DNA from: Acetobacteraceae bacterium
Lineage (GTDB): Bacteria > Pseudomonadota > Alphaproteobacteria > Acetobacterales > Acetobacteraceae
Assembly (NCBI GenBank): GCA_003164305.1
Contig: PLSZ01000585.1
Span: 642-14,546, forward strand
DNA: 13,905 bases
Reading direction: 5' to 3'
The notes beneath the pieces were generated by a model. That model saw nothing but the letters and a program-made list of their open reading frames with translations. It was not told the origin of the DNA and did no database searches. This document shows, piece by piece, positions 6,094 to 13,880 of the stretch. A program made the position numbers and the translations under genes. Positions within the stretch are counted from its first letter, which is position 1. Every line of letters starts with the position of its first letter.

Positions 6094-8511
6094 TTACGCC
6101 GCGGGCCGACTCGCCGCCAGCCACTTCAGTAATTTGCTGGTCAGAACAGCCAAAGTCAGTGGCTTGGACAACTGATCATTCATGCCCGCCGCCAGGCATT
6201 CCTCCCGGCTTCCATCCATCGCATGCGCTGTCAACGCGACGATCGGGGTGGAACGCCCCAGCATCGACTCAATCTGACGAATCACTCCCGTTGCTTGATA
6301 CCCATCCATTTCTGGCATCTGGCAGTCCATCAGAACAAGGTCGAACACCCCTGCCCTATAGGCTGCCACTGCCTGCAAGCCGTTGACTGCTGTCCGCACT
6401 TCACAGCCCAGTGTCTCCAGCAAGGCCTGAGTTACTCTCAGGTTCGCTGGATTATCCTCAACCAACAGGATGCGGACCGAGGACCGTCCGGCCTGGCGCA
6501 GCATCTCCTGAAATTCCTGCCCAGCGGCTGTGACCATGCGAGGGCGGACGGTCGCGACGGGGGGGGGCGGCGCGACAACGGCCCGCGGCGGCTGTGCGCT
6601 CAAAATCTCCCGGGCCGGTGCTGCTGAGGCCTTCTCGAACGGCAACACCAACCAAAAAGTCGAGCCTACCCCTACGATGCTCTGAACGCCAAATTCCCCG
6701 TTCATGCGCTGGCTGAGTTCTTTCACGATCGCGAGACCAAGGCCGCCGCCACCGAAGCGCCGGGTCATCGAACTATCGCCCTGGGTAAAGGCATCGAATA
6801 TTTGTTGCTGCATCTCAGTGGGGATGCCAATGCCGGTGTCGCCAACCTCAAAACGGATCTGGATCGTACTGGGTGTTTCGTCAGTCGCCGACACCCTAAC
6901 GGCGAGTCCGCCGGACTCGGTGAATTTGATCGCGTTATCCAACAAATTGCCGAGCATTTGGGAGATGCGGCTGGCGTCGCCGATCAATCCAATTTGCAGA
7001 GTCTCGGGTAGCGACACCGCGAGATTGAGACCCTTGGCTTCGGCTGGTCCGGAGTACTGACTGACCAGTTTTCCGATTAACGCGCCAAGCTGGAACGGCG
7101 CGGGTTTCAGACCGATTCTGCCGACCTCCATCTCTGAGAGGTCGAGCACATCGCTCACCATCCGCAACAACGATTGCGCCGAGCGGTTCGCCTGCTCGAT
7201 ATAATTCTGCTGCGTCATCGACAAGCCGGACAGCCGCAGTAATTCCAACATGCCGACCACGCCATTCAGTGGTGTTCGGAGTTCATGACTCATGTTGGCC
7301 AGAAACTGTGTTTTGGCCCGATTCGATGTTTCGGCCTGGCGCAAGGCGTGCATGGTTTCCGACGCTTTGCGCCGCAAATCGGCCAACATCGTGTTGAACG
7401 CGAGCCCCAAACTTCGCACTTCCGACGGCGCCCAGGCGCCGAAAGCCGGCGCTGAAACCTGTTCGTTGCCCTCCATCACCGCCTCCGCCGTCGCCGCGAC
7501 CTGGCGGACCGGGCGGGTAAGCCATAAAGCGGTGAGATAGCTGATCAACGCCGCCGAGACAAAGGCAGCCACCGCGATAACCAGGGCCAACTCGTTCACC
7601 ACATTGGCACGGCGGCGCAATTCGCTGATGGGTTGCGGCACCATGACGCCCCATCCGGTCTCCGGCACCACGGCATAGCCGGCGATCATCATGCCGTTGA
7701 ACGCCGGCGAGTAGAACTGCCCGACTCCGGTCTCGCCTCGCATCATCGCGGCGACGACCGGTACGCCAGAGATATCACGGGATGCCGCGACCCAGTCTTT
7801 CAATGGATGCGCGATCACCTGGCCTTTTCCATCGGTGATCACAGCGTGTCCGCGATCGCCGAACGCGATCGCCTGCTGCAACGACACGAGGTAGCGGGTG
7901 CTGACGATACCAAGCCCAACTTTTCCACCGGGAAGTGCCTTCACGAGGTAGAAAACCGGCCGGCCAGCCTCGTCGTGGTACAGCTTGGACAGCACGGGTT
8001 CATCCGGCATGTCTTCAGCCAGATCCTTCAGCGATTTGAAGCGTTCCGGCTTCAGGTTGAATTCATCGAGCGCATCGGACAGCCCCGGAAACACGCTATC
8101 GACCGTGCCATCGGGGTTCAGGATGCAAATGTGAATGACGTTCAGCGAGGTCAACAGGTCATTGAGGCCCACGGTTGGCGCGGTCACCGATCCGGTGGCG
8201 AAGGCGAGGGAAAACGCCGATTTCAGGTCCTTGACGTAGCGTGACAAGGTGGACGTGAGGTTGCGAGCGACCAGCAGATGCCTCTCGCGCACCGAGTCCA
8301 ACTCATTCTGGAAAGCGGTTTGCCCCTCCCAGATCGCGAGCACGGCGATCGGTACGCCCGCGACAAGCGTGAAAGCGATGAATAGCAAGTGGTGCATTTT
8401 GGGCCACGCCCAGCGTCTTCTTTGCGCGGGAACGGCATCGGGTCCCGCCACGGCTCCGGGCTGGGTGGGGGGGGCAGATGGCGGTTGGGTCGGATACGCG
8501 GGTCCGTCCAT
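6094..8511 (-). CDS. Membrane hybrid sensor kinase (dCache-HAMP-HisKA-HATPase-REC)
   Basis: From the start preferred here the protein has 805 residues. After a Pro-rich cytosolic N-terminus come TM1 (about 41-62), a roughly 245-residue periplasmic region resembling dCache, TM2 (about 308-331) and HAMP (about 332-385). HisKA follows with His409 in MSHELRTPLNG, then HATPase_c with Asn526, DTGIGI (558-563) and GGGGLGL (587-593). A Pro/Ala linker (about 629-678) leads to a receiver with Glu685/Asp686, phospho-acceptor Asp729, Thr761 and Lys783. It should sense a periplasmic ligand and relay phosphate to an HPt or regulator not encoded here. An ATG at 8601 would add 30 hydrophobic residues, but its codons have a lower GC third position and no better Shine-Dalgarno. 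Two poly-G tracts lie in the coding sequence. Confidence 0.9.
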   Translation of the reverse strand: MDGPAYPTQPPSAPPTQPGAVAGPDAVPAQRRRWAWPKMHHLLFIAFTLVAGVPIAVLAIWEGQTAFQNELDSVRERHLLVARNLTSTLSRYVKDLKSAFSLAFATGSVTAPTVGLNDLLTSLNVIHICILNPDGTVDSVFPGLSDALDEFNLKPERFKSLKDLAEDMPDEPVLSKLYHDEAGRPVFYLVKALPGGKVGLGIVSTRYLVSLQQAIAFGDRGHAVITDGKGQVIAHPLKDWVAASRDISGVPVVAAMMRGETGVGQFYSPAFNGMMIAGYAVVPETGWGVMVPQPISELRRRANVVNELALVIAVAAFVSAALISYLTALWLTRPVRQVAATAEAVMEGNEQVSAPAFGAWAPSEVRSLGLAFNTMLADLRRKASETMHALRQAETSNRAKTQFLANMSHELRTPLNGVVGMLELLRLSGLSMTQQNYIEQANRSAQSLLRMVSDVLDLSEMEVGRIGLKPAPFQLGALIGKLVSQYSGPAEAKGLNLAVSLPETLQIGLIGDASRISQMLGNLLDNAIKFTESGGLAVRVSATDETPSTIQIRFEVGDTGIGIPTEMQQQIFDAFTQGDSSMTRRFGGGGLGLAIVKELSQRMNGEFGVQSIVGVGSTFWLVLPFEKASAAPAREILSAQPPRAVVAPPPPVATVRPRMVTAAGQEFQEMLRQAGRSSVRILLVEDNPANLRVTQALLETLGCEVRTAVNGLQAVAAYRAGVFDLVLMDCQMPEMDGYQATGVIRQIESMLGRSTPIVALTAHAMDGSREECLAAGMNDQLSKPLTLAVLTSKLLKWLAASRPAA
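6559..6567 (-). repeat. G9 homopolymer in the kinase-receiver linker
   Basis: Nine consecutive G on the + strand (C on the coding strand) encode part of the Pro-rich linker just before the receiver domain. Gain or loss of one base would remove the receiver while keeping the kinase core. Confidence 0.8.
8467..8474 (-). repeat. G8 homopolymer near the kinase N-terminus
   Basis: Eight consecutive G on the + strand encode prolines in the cytosolic N-terminus, about 13 codons after the preferred start. Slippage here would prevent synthesis of the full protein from that start. Confidence 0.8.
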
Positions 8512-8684
8512 TCGCGAGGATCCCAGGATCAGGTCAGATTGTGACACGACATTCGCGGGAAGACTAACGGTCGCGACAAGAAAAAGCAGCCCCGCATCCA
8601 TCTCAATAGTATCACCACGTGGCGCTTCCGGAACAGGGTCCCCTGAGAGGGTGCCGCTAACGATCCATCAAGGGGTTCAGCCCA

Positions 8685-10610
8685 TCATGAGCCACTATCG
8701 TTTCGTAAAGAACCTCCGCCGGATCGGCTTCGCCGCAGGGCCGTCAACAACACCAACGGAATCACGAGTATGCAAAGCGCTTGCGGCTCCGGGATGTTAT
8801 TCTGACTCGCGACGGCTTCGCCAATCGCGTTGCCCAGATTAAGTGCATCGACCACGGCCTCCGGAGTATGAATCCCGCCGACGACGCGGCTGAATTCGGC
8901 ACCGCTGGGTCCCTGCGACGCGTCGGAAATTGTGTCGAACGACTCAGTGATCGGACAGATCAGCAGGCTGTCATTGTTACCACCGGGGTTCACGATGTCG
9001 TTGCAGCCAGTGCCGGACGCGTATTCGCTGGGGTTGAAATAAAAGGTCGTCGAACCGATCGTGCAGGTCACCGGGTGACTATCGACGTCAGTTACCAACG
9101 TGCCGCCAAGCGTGGTGCAGGCGCTCGCGGGAGCGTAAATTGTCGGCAGGCCGTTGTAGAGAAACGCGAGCCCGGACGGGCTGTTTGGGCTAACAATGCA
9201 TGCGATAATCGGCCCCGTTTCGTTGGCGCGCAACGGCGATCCGCCATTACAGTACGCGTCCGACGTGGATACGATTGGAATGTTGTCAGTGCCGAAGAAA
9301 TTCTCCAGCACCGTCGCCGCGGCGCCACTGAACGCGGGGTGGCCAGCCACATAATCTGGATGCGGAGGAGTGGCGATTAGCGAGGTCCAGCTCGGATCGC
9401 AGGTCGTGAAGCTGGGATTCCAATCGGAGCAGTCGTTGATCGCGGTGACGGGACGCCATAGGGGCGCGGAAGCGCCAGGCGGGGTATATTTGACCTGCCA
9501 CGCGGCGATGCCGGCGTCTTCCAACGCCTCTCCCACCAGGGATCCCAGACGCGCCGCCTGTAGTGTCGAAAGTCCTTGCGACAGCGCCAGATTGTCTGTG
9601 ATGTCCAGCCAGTGGCCAGGCGGCTGATACGTTGTGCCAGGGTCGTTCCAGAACAGCGCGGCCTTGGCCTGCGCGGTCGTCTCGGGTGAGTATCCCGCCG
9701 CCGCGCACGCATTCTGAATGACTGATGAAAGGGCGGTGCCCGAGCCCTCACACTCGGTTTGCAACAGGAGCGTGGCATAGGCGGCGGAATTTACCGCGGG
9801 CGGGCCGGGAACCGTTGCCTCGAGCGCGGTCATTTGGGTGATCGTCAACCCGACCGGCGCGACGGTGCCCCAGGTGGGAAACATCGCAACTCTGTTTGAG
9901 TTCGGTGCGGTCGCGATCGGATCGGTGCTCGGCGGAATATAGGTGCCTGGATCAGTATTGGGTGGCACGTATGGATTGGTGATGCCTGCCGCGATCTGGT
10001 TATAGGACCCTCCCGGTCCTGTATCATATGCTGATGTCACAACGCCGCCGGTCACCGTATAGCCGTTGGCCGCCATGTTGGCGTTGCCCGCCGCCACACC
10101 CAACGCAAGGCTGGTGGTGAGACTGGCTCCGCTGGGGCCTTCGATTGTCTCCAAATTCGTCAACGCGGCATTGTAGGTCGCCGTTATCTCGTTCAGCACG
10201 GTGGCTTGGAGCGAGGCATTCCCGCCGACCAATTTTGTCGGGTTTACCAAGGGATAGGGAACGCCTGCCCAGATGGCATTGGCGAATATCCCTTGAAGAG
10301 CGGTAAAGCCGGCGGATAGCGCCGCGACATCGACAGAAGCGCCGGAGACGGCACCGCCGGAGTAAGCGATCGGCGTATATGGTTGCCCACTCGCCGCATT
10401 GGCCGCGTCGAACATCGCCGAGTCAACGATCGAAATCTCGCGGGCAACTTCCGGCGGTCCGGCGACCAATAATCCGGAAGTCAGCCGCGTATCATTCAGC
10501 AATTCGTTATTAATGGCAAATATTGAGTCCGACAAATCCTGGGCGTGGCCAACCCCAGGCAACGCCGCGAAGCCAATCGCGCACAGCGTGGCGGCCAGGT
10601 AGCGGGCCAT
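8685..10610 (-). CDS. Secreted vanadium-haloperoxidase/PAP2-like protein with PEP-CTERM-like tail
   Basis: A 641-residue exported protein. The signal peptide is MARYLAATLC followed by a hydrophobic run, with likely cleavage after GHA (residue 23), so I chose ATG 10610 over 10709. The vanadate/phosphate pocket of the haloperoxidase-PAP2 superfamily is recognisable: Lys374, Arg386 (WRPVTAI), GH at 423-424 in YVAGHPAFSGAA, and Arg575 and His581 in SRVVGGIH. The usual Ser in the SGH motif is Ala (VAGH). About 120 residues between the GH and SR motifs carry six Cys; ten Cys in total lie in the mature exported part, suggesting disulfides. The C-terminus has IPEP (606-609), a hydrophobic helix and ALRRSR, like a PEP-CTERM/exosortase sorting signal but with a longer tail than usual. 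It may halogenate, or act as a peroxidase or phosphatase, at the cell surface. The hybrid kinase lies 173 bp downstream. Confidence 0.85.
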   Translation of the reverse strand: MARYLAATLCAIGFAALPGVGHAQDLSDSIFAINNELLNDTRLTSGLLVAGPPEVAREISIVDSAMFDAANAASGQPYTPIAYSGGAVSGASVDVAALSAGFTALQGIFANAIWAGVPYPLVNPTKLVGGNASLQATVLNEITATYNAALTNLETIEGPSGASLTTSLALGVAAGNANMAANGYTVTGGVVTSAYDTGPGGSYNQIAAGITNPYVPPNTDPGTYIPPSTDPIATAPNSNRVAMFPTWGTVAPVGLTITQMTALEATVPGPPAVNSAAYATLLLQTECEGSGTALSSVIQNACAAAGYSPETTAQAKAALFWNDPGTTYQPPGHWLDITDNLALSQGLSTLQAARLGSLVGEALEDAGIAAWQVKYTPPGASAPLWRPVTAINDCSDWNPSFTTCDPSWTSLIATPPHPDYVAGHPAFSGAAATVLENFFGTDNIPIVSTSDAYCNGGSPLRANETGPIIACIVSPNSPSGLAFLYNGLPTIYAPASACTTLGGTLVTDVDSHPVTCTIGSTTFYFNPSEYASGTGCNDIVNPGGNNDSLLICPITESFDTISDASQGPSGAEFSRVVGGIHTPEAVVDALNLGNAIGEAVASQNNIPEPQALCILVIPLVLLTALRRSRSGGGSLRNDSGS

Positions 10611-10764
10611 CTGATGTCGATCAGAAGCCACGATCCAGGACGAACGCACACCACGCCGTGGAGCGACACTCGGCGATATTCGGTCACTAACCGAGGGTTG
10701 TGCCCACATGGTCGAATCATCCCAAAACCGGCCCAGATCATCGCTAATAATCGATCCGTATCCG

Positions 10765-10794
10765 ATTTGCCCGACAAAATCAATGATGTGTCAA
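10765..10794 (-). promoter_or_regulatory. Candidate promoter of the haloperoxidase-like gene
   Basis: On the - strand a perfect -35 hexamer TTGACA (10794-10789) precedes a weak -10, GCAAAT (10770-10765), with an 18-base spacer. The spacer holds the 9-base palindrome ATCATTGAT. From the preferred ATG the leader would be about 150 bases. The poor -10 suggests either help from an activator or a chance match. Confidence 0.35.
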
Positions 10795-10883
10795 TAACGT
10801 GTCGCGCTATTCCCCGTATCATGCCGCGAAACCCTTACAAAATACTTTCAATTCGAAACATCGGTCCAATGGATCGACTCCAA

Positions 10884-10903
10884 TGAAATCTCCTCCGATT
10901 TCA
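10884..10903 (-). terminator. Stem-loop over the transporter stop codon
   Basis: TGAAATC (10884-10890) and GATTTCA (10897-10903) form a perfect 7-bp stem with a 6-base loop. On the coding strand its 5' arm begins exactly with the TGA stop of the transporter. There is no T-run after it, so it is a weak intrinsic-terminator candidate; an mRNA-end stabilising role is equally possible. Confidence 0.35.
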
Positions 10904-11806
10904 GTGACTCAGTATGACAAGCAGTACACCAAAGACCACGAGGGACAGGCCGGCGACGTCGCTCCGCTTGAGCACCTCTTTGAGATAGAAACGGCTGAAT
11001 AAGAGCGTGAAAACGATTTCGATCTGACCAACCGCGCGAACCAGCGCCACCTCGGCGATCGCGAACCCGGTAAACCAGCAGGCCGAGCCGCACCCCGACA
11101 GGGTTCCCACCCACATCGAGCTCCGCCAGGTGGTAAATGCCTTACGCAGTTCGGCGGGCTCGCGCCAGTAAAGCCACGCGCCCTGCATCAGAATTTGCAA
11201 CGTGTTGGTGATCACCAGCGTGAACAGCGCCCGAACCAAGAGGCTGGGACCGGTCAACGATTGATTGCCGAGCTTGATGAACACGGTGGTGAAGGCGAAT
11301 ACCATCCCCGAACTAAGCCCGCAGACAGCTGCCGGCTGGATGGTCGCCGCGATCAGGTCTTTTGGCTTCATGCCGCGGCCAGCGAGCGATAACGTCATCA
11401 CGCCAATCAGCCCAACGCCCATCCCAACCAAGGCCCAAGGGTGGAGATGCTCTTTCAGCACGAAGAATGCCAGAATGGCGCTTTGCACCGTCTCGGTCTT
11501 CGAGTAAGCGGTGCCAACCGCGAAATTCCGGTAGCCGAACGACATAATCAGCAAGTTGGTCGCGACGATCTGGCATAGACCGCCGAGCACGCAATACGCG
11601 ATGAAAAGCGGATTGGTCGCCGGGACATCGGCGCCGGTCACGGCAAGCCCGGCCACCAAAAGCACGAGCGCGGTGGGCATTCCATATAAATAGCGAACAA
11701 AACCGGCGCCGTTGACGGATAACAGGCCGCGCAGCTTTTGCTGCATCGCTGTCCGCCAGCACTGGAACAGCGCCGCGGCGACAGCGATCGGTATCCAGAT
11801 CGGCAT
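10901..11806 (-). CDS. EamA/DMT-family 10-helix transporter
   Basis: A 301-residue inner-membrane protein with about ten hydrophobic segments, in the two tandem five-helix EamA repeats of drug/metabolite transporters. The ends of the repeats are similar: TAYSKTETVQSAILAFFVLKE (residues 99-119) in the first, and LVRAVGQIEIVFTLLFSRFYLKE (residues 255-277) in the second. Polar loops with Lys and Arg separate the repeats near residues 143-149. The substrate is unknown; homologues move amino acids, nucleosides, drugs or other small metabolites. The ATG at 11806 is chosen because GGGAC lies about 8 bases upstream and the hydrophobic segment starts right away. The frame stays open another 94 codons upstream, but that part is Arg/Pro/Gly-rich and overlaps the divergent promoter region. 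It is divergent from the GMC oxidoreductase, which may be co-regulated. Confidence 0.88.
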   Translation of the reverse strand: MPIWIPIAVAAALFQCWRTAMQQKLRGLLSVNGAGFVRYLYGMPTALVLLVAGLAVTGADVPATNPLFIAYCVLGGLCQIVATNLLIMSFGYRNFAVGTAYSKTETVQSAILAFFVLKEHLHPWALVGMGVGLIGVMTLSLAGRGMKPKDLIAATIQPAAVCGLSSGMVFAFTTVFIKLGNQSLTGPSLLVRALFTLVITNTLQILMQGAWLYWREPAELRKAFTTWRSSMWVGTLSGCGSACWFTGFAIAEVALVRAVGQIEIVFTLLFSRFYLKEVLKRSDVAGLSLVVFGVLLVILSH

Positions 11807-12086
11807 TTCAAGGTCCCGCCCGGTTGCCTCCGGACCGGCCGGCGACTCTCGAGGCATGGTAAAGTCGAGGTGCCCCGGGTCAAGCGCTGTACGGCCGGGA
11901 TGTTCCGACCCGGCACGAATATCGCCTGGCGGGCCCGAAACCATGATCCCACGAATAACGAGGAAGCAGGCATCGAGACTCCGCCGTCGCCCCACTGTCG
12001 CCCCGATTTGTTTCCAACCTGCCCCTGATCGCTTACCGTCCTCCAATACCGCGCGGGACGCCGCGGAACGCACCAGAGGGATTCGC
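11807..12086. promoter_or_regulatory. Divergent promoter region, transporter/GMC oxidoreductase
   Basis: A 280-bp spacer between divergent starts, so it must hold promoters for both genes. No confident -35/-10 pair was found by eye. An interrupted inverted repeat (GTGCC with GGGT at about 11870-11880, and ACCCGGCAC at about 11908-11916) could be a regulator site or an RNA hairpin. Both flanking frames remain open through it, which I attribute to high GC. Confidence 0.4.
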
Positions 12087-13796
12087 ATGATCTACGATTA
12101 CATTATTTGCGGCGGTGGATCCGCTGGCTCAGTACTGGCCAACCGGCTGTCAGCCAGAAGCAGCAATAAGGTGCTGTTGTTGGAGGCTGGGCAGGACACG
12201 CCGCATGGCAAGGTACCGGCGGCGGTGCTCGATTCCTATCCCGGCACGGCTTATCTCAATCCAAATTTTACGTGGAACCAATTGAAGGTCACCACCGAGG
12301 TCATTTCTCACAACAATCCGGATGCTCCGAAGCCACCTCTGCGGACCTATGAACAAGCGCGCATTCTGGGTGGTGGTTCGTCGATCAATGGGCAACTCGC
12401 CAACCGCGGGGCGCCGACGGATTACGATGAGTGGCAGGCGCGCGGCGCGACCGGATGGAACTGGGACAATGTGCTGCCGTACTTCAAGAAGGTCGAGCGA
12501 GACATGGACTTCGACGGTCCATGGCACGGGCGCGAGGGACGCATTCCAGTGCGCCGCATTTTCCCGGACCTATGGCCGGAACACGCCAAGGCGGTGGCGG
12601 AGGCCTTTAAGCAGGCGGGTTGGGAATACCTCGTCGATCAGAACGCGGAGTGGAAGGACGGCTATTTCCCGATCACTATTTCCAACGCCTACGAACGGCG
12701 CGTGTCAGCGGCGATCGGGTATCTCGATCCCGGCACGCGGCTGCGGGAAAACCTGACGATTCTGACGGAAGCCCAGGTCGCGAGCCTGCTCTTCGAGGGG
12801 AATCGTTGCGCGGGCGTGAAGGCCATGGTTGGCGGCCGGGAGCAGGAGTTCCACGGCAACGAGATCATTCTGTCGTGCGGCGCGATCCACTCGCCGGCGC
12901 ATTTGATGCGCGCGGGGATCGGGCCGGTTGGGCATCTTCGCGACAAAGGGATCGACGTGAGGATGGCTCTGCCGGGCGTCGGGCAACGGTTGCAGGATCA
13001 TCCGGCGACCGCGGTGGCGGCGTTCCTCAAGCCCCACGCGCGGATCATCCACGATTATACGCGGCGCCACATTTACGTTTCGCTGCGCTACTCGTCGAAC
13101 CTGCCGGATATCCCACCCGGCGACATGATGACGGTGGTGACGAACAAAACGTCATGGCACGCGGTGGGGGAGCAAATCGGCTCCTTCATCGTGACCGTCT
13201 ACAAGACTTACTCCGACGCCGGCGAGGTGAAGCTGCGGTCGGCCGATTGGCGGGACGAGCCGTCGGTGGACTTCAATCTGCTGTCCGACCAGCGCGATCT
13301 GGAGCGAATGATGGATGGCGTGCGGCGGTTCAGCGCCATGCATCTGACCCCCGCGTTGGAAGGCGTCACAACCGATCCGTTTCCCGCGAGCTATAGCGAC
13401 AAGGTCCGCCAGGTCGGGTTGCTCAGCCGCAAGAATAAGTTGGTGACGGATGGCTTCGCGAAGCTGCTCGATGGCCCCGCGGCGCTGCGTAAGTATCTGC
13501 TGAAGAATTACGTGATGGAGGGCGTGACCATCCAGGACATGTTGACCGACGAGGAGAAGCTGGAGGCATTCGTGCGTAAGGCGGCGGTCGGGGTGTGGCA
13601 TGCCTCCTGCACTTGTCGCATGGGCGCCGCCGATGATCCGATGGCGGTGACCGACAACGCGGGCCGCGTGCGCGGGGTGGAGGGACTGCGCGTGACCGAT
13701 GCCTCGATCTTCCCGGTCGTTCCGTGCGCCAACACGAATTTCCCGGTGCTGATGACGGCGGAGAAGGTGGCGGACACGATCCTGGCCGGAGGCTAA
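12087..13796 (+). CDS. GMC-family FAD-dependent oxidoreductase
   Basis: A 569-residue flavoprotein of the glucose-methanol-choline oxidoreductase family, about the size of choline/alcohol dehydrogenases. The N-terminal FAD-binding motif is GGGSAG (9-14), with Glu33 in LLLEAG. GMC signature 1 is at about 92-106 (ILGGGSSINGQL), signature 2 at 262-279 (LSCGAIHSPAHLMRAGIG). The catalytic pair appears as His505 in WHASCTCRMG and the Asn-Thr-Asn at 549-551, near the C-terminal ATP-less FAD segment DNAGRVRGVEGLRVTDASI. In the more usual HxxGTCRMG motif the Cys508 position is Gly. The likely reaction is FAD-linked oxidation of an alcohol; the substrate is unknown. ATG 12087 has a Shine-Dalgarno AGAGGG 6 bases upstream; the frame stays open upstream to 11712, but without GMC-like sequence. 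Cytosolic, with no signal peptide. Confidence 0.93.
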   Translation: MIYDYIICGGGSAGSVLANRLSARSSNKVLLLEAGQDTPHGKVPAAVLDSYPGTAYLNPNFTWNQLKVTTEVISHNNPDAPKPPLRTYEQARILGGGSSINGQLANRGAPTDYDEWQARGATGWNWDNVLPYFKKVERDMDFDGPWHGREGRIPVRRIFPDLWPEHAKAVAEAFKQAGWEYLVDQNAEWKDGYFPITISNAYERRVSAAIGYLDPGTRLRENLTILTEAQVASLLFEGNRCAGVKAMVGGREQEFHGNEIILSCGAIHSPAHLMRAGIGPVGHLRDKGIDVRMALPGVGQRLQDHPATAVAAFLKPHARIIHDYTRRHIYVSLRYSSNLPDIPPGDMMTVVTNKTSWHAVGEQIGSFIVTVYKTYSDAGEVKLRSADWRDEPSVDFNLLSDQRDLERMMDGVRRFSAMHLTPALEGVTTDPFPASYSDKVRQVGLLSRKNKLVTDGFAKLLDGPAALRKYLLKNYVMEGVTIQDMLTDEEKLEAFVRKAAVGVWHASCTCRMGAADDPMAVTDNAGRVRGVEGLRVTDASIFPVVPCANTNFPVLMTAEKVADTILAGG

Positions 13797-13813
13797 CGTT
13801 CGGGCGTCGGCCT

Positions 13814-13844
13814 CCTGGCTCCGGCCTTGTCAGCGGGGGCCAGG
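13814..13844 (+). terminator. Stem-loop downstream of the GMC gene
   Basis: CCTGGCTCC (13814-13822) pairs with GGGGCCAGG (13836-13844) as a 9-bp stem including one G-U pair, with a 13-base loop. It lies 18 bases past the stop and before the tRNA. The trailing sequence CTTGCT is only slightly T-rich, so it is a plausible but not classical terminator. Confidence 0.45.
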
Positions 13845-13880
13845 CTTGCTAATGGCGCCGCTTCCGCTGCTGGCGGCGAT

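Noticed and set aside
7633..8244. 203-codon + strand frame antisense to the hybrid kinase.
   Set aside because: It mirrors the dCache-coding region, with His/Arg-rich composition and no domain; an antisense shadow in GC-rich DNA.
10611..10709. 33-residue N-terminal extension of the haloperoxidase-like protein.
   Set aside because: It would place a polar Arg-rich segment before a clean signal peptide that begins at the ATG at 10610.
11712..12086. 125-codon upstream extension of the GMC gene.
   Set aside because: The Rossmann FAD strand starts right at the ATG at 12087 with a good Shine-Dalgarno; the extension would overlap the start of the divergent transporter.
11807..12088. 94-codon N-terminal extension of the transporter.
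   Set aside because: It is rich in Arg, Gly and Pro, unlike DMT proteins, and would overlap the start of the GMC gene.
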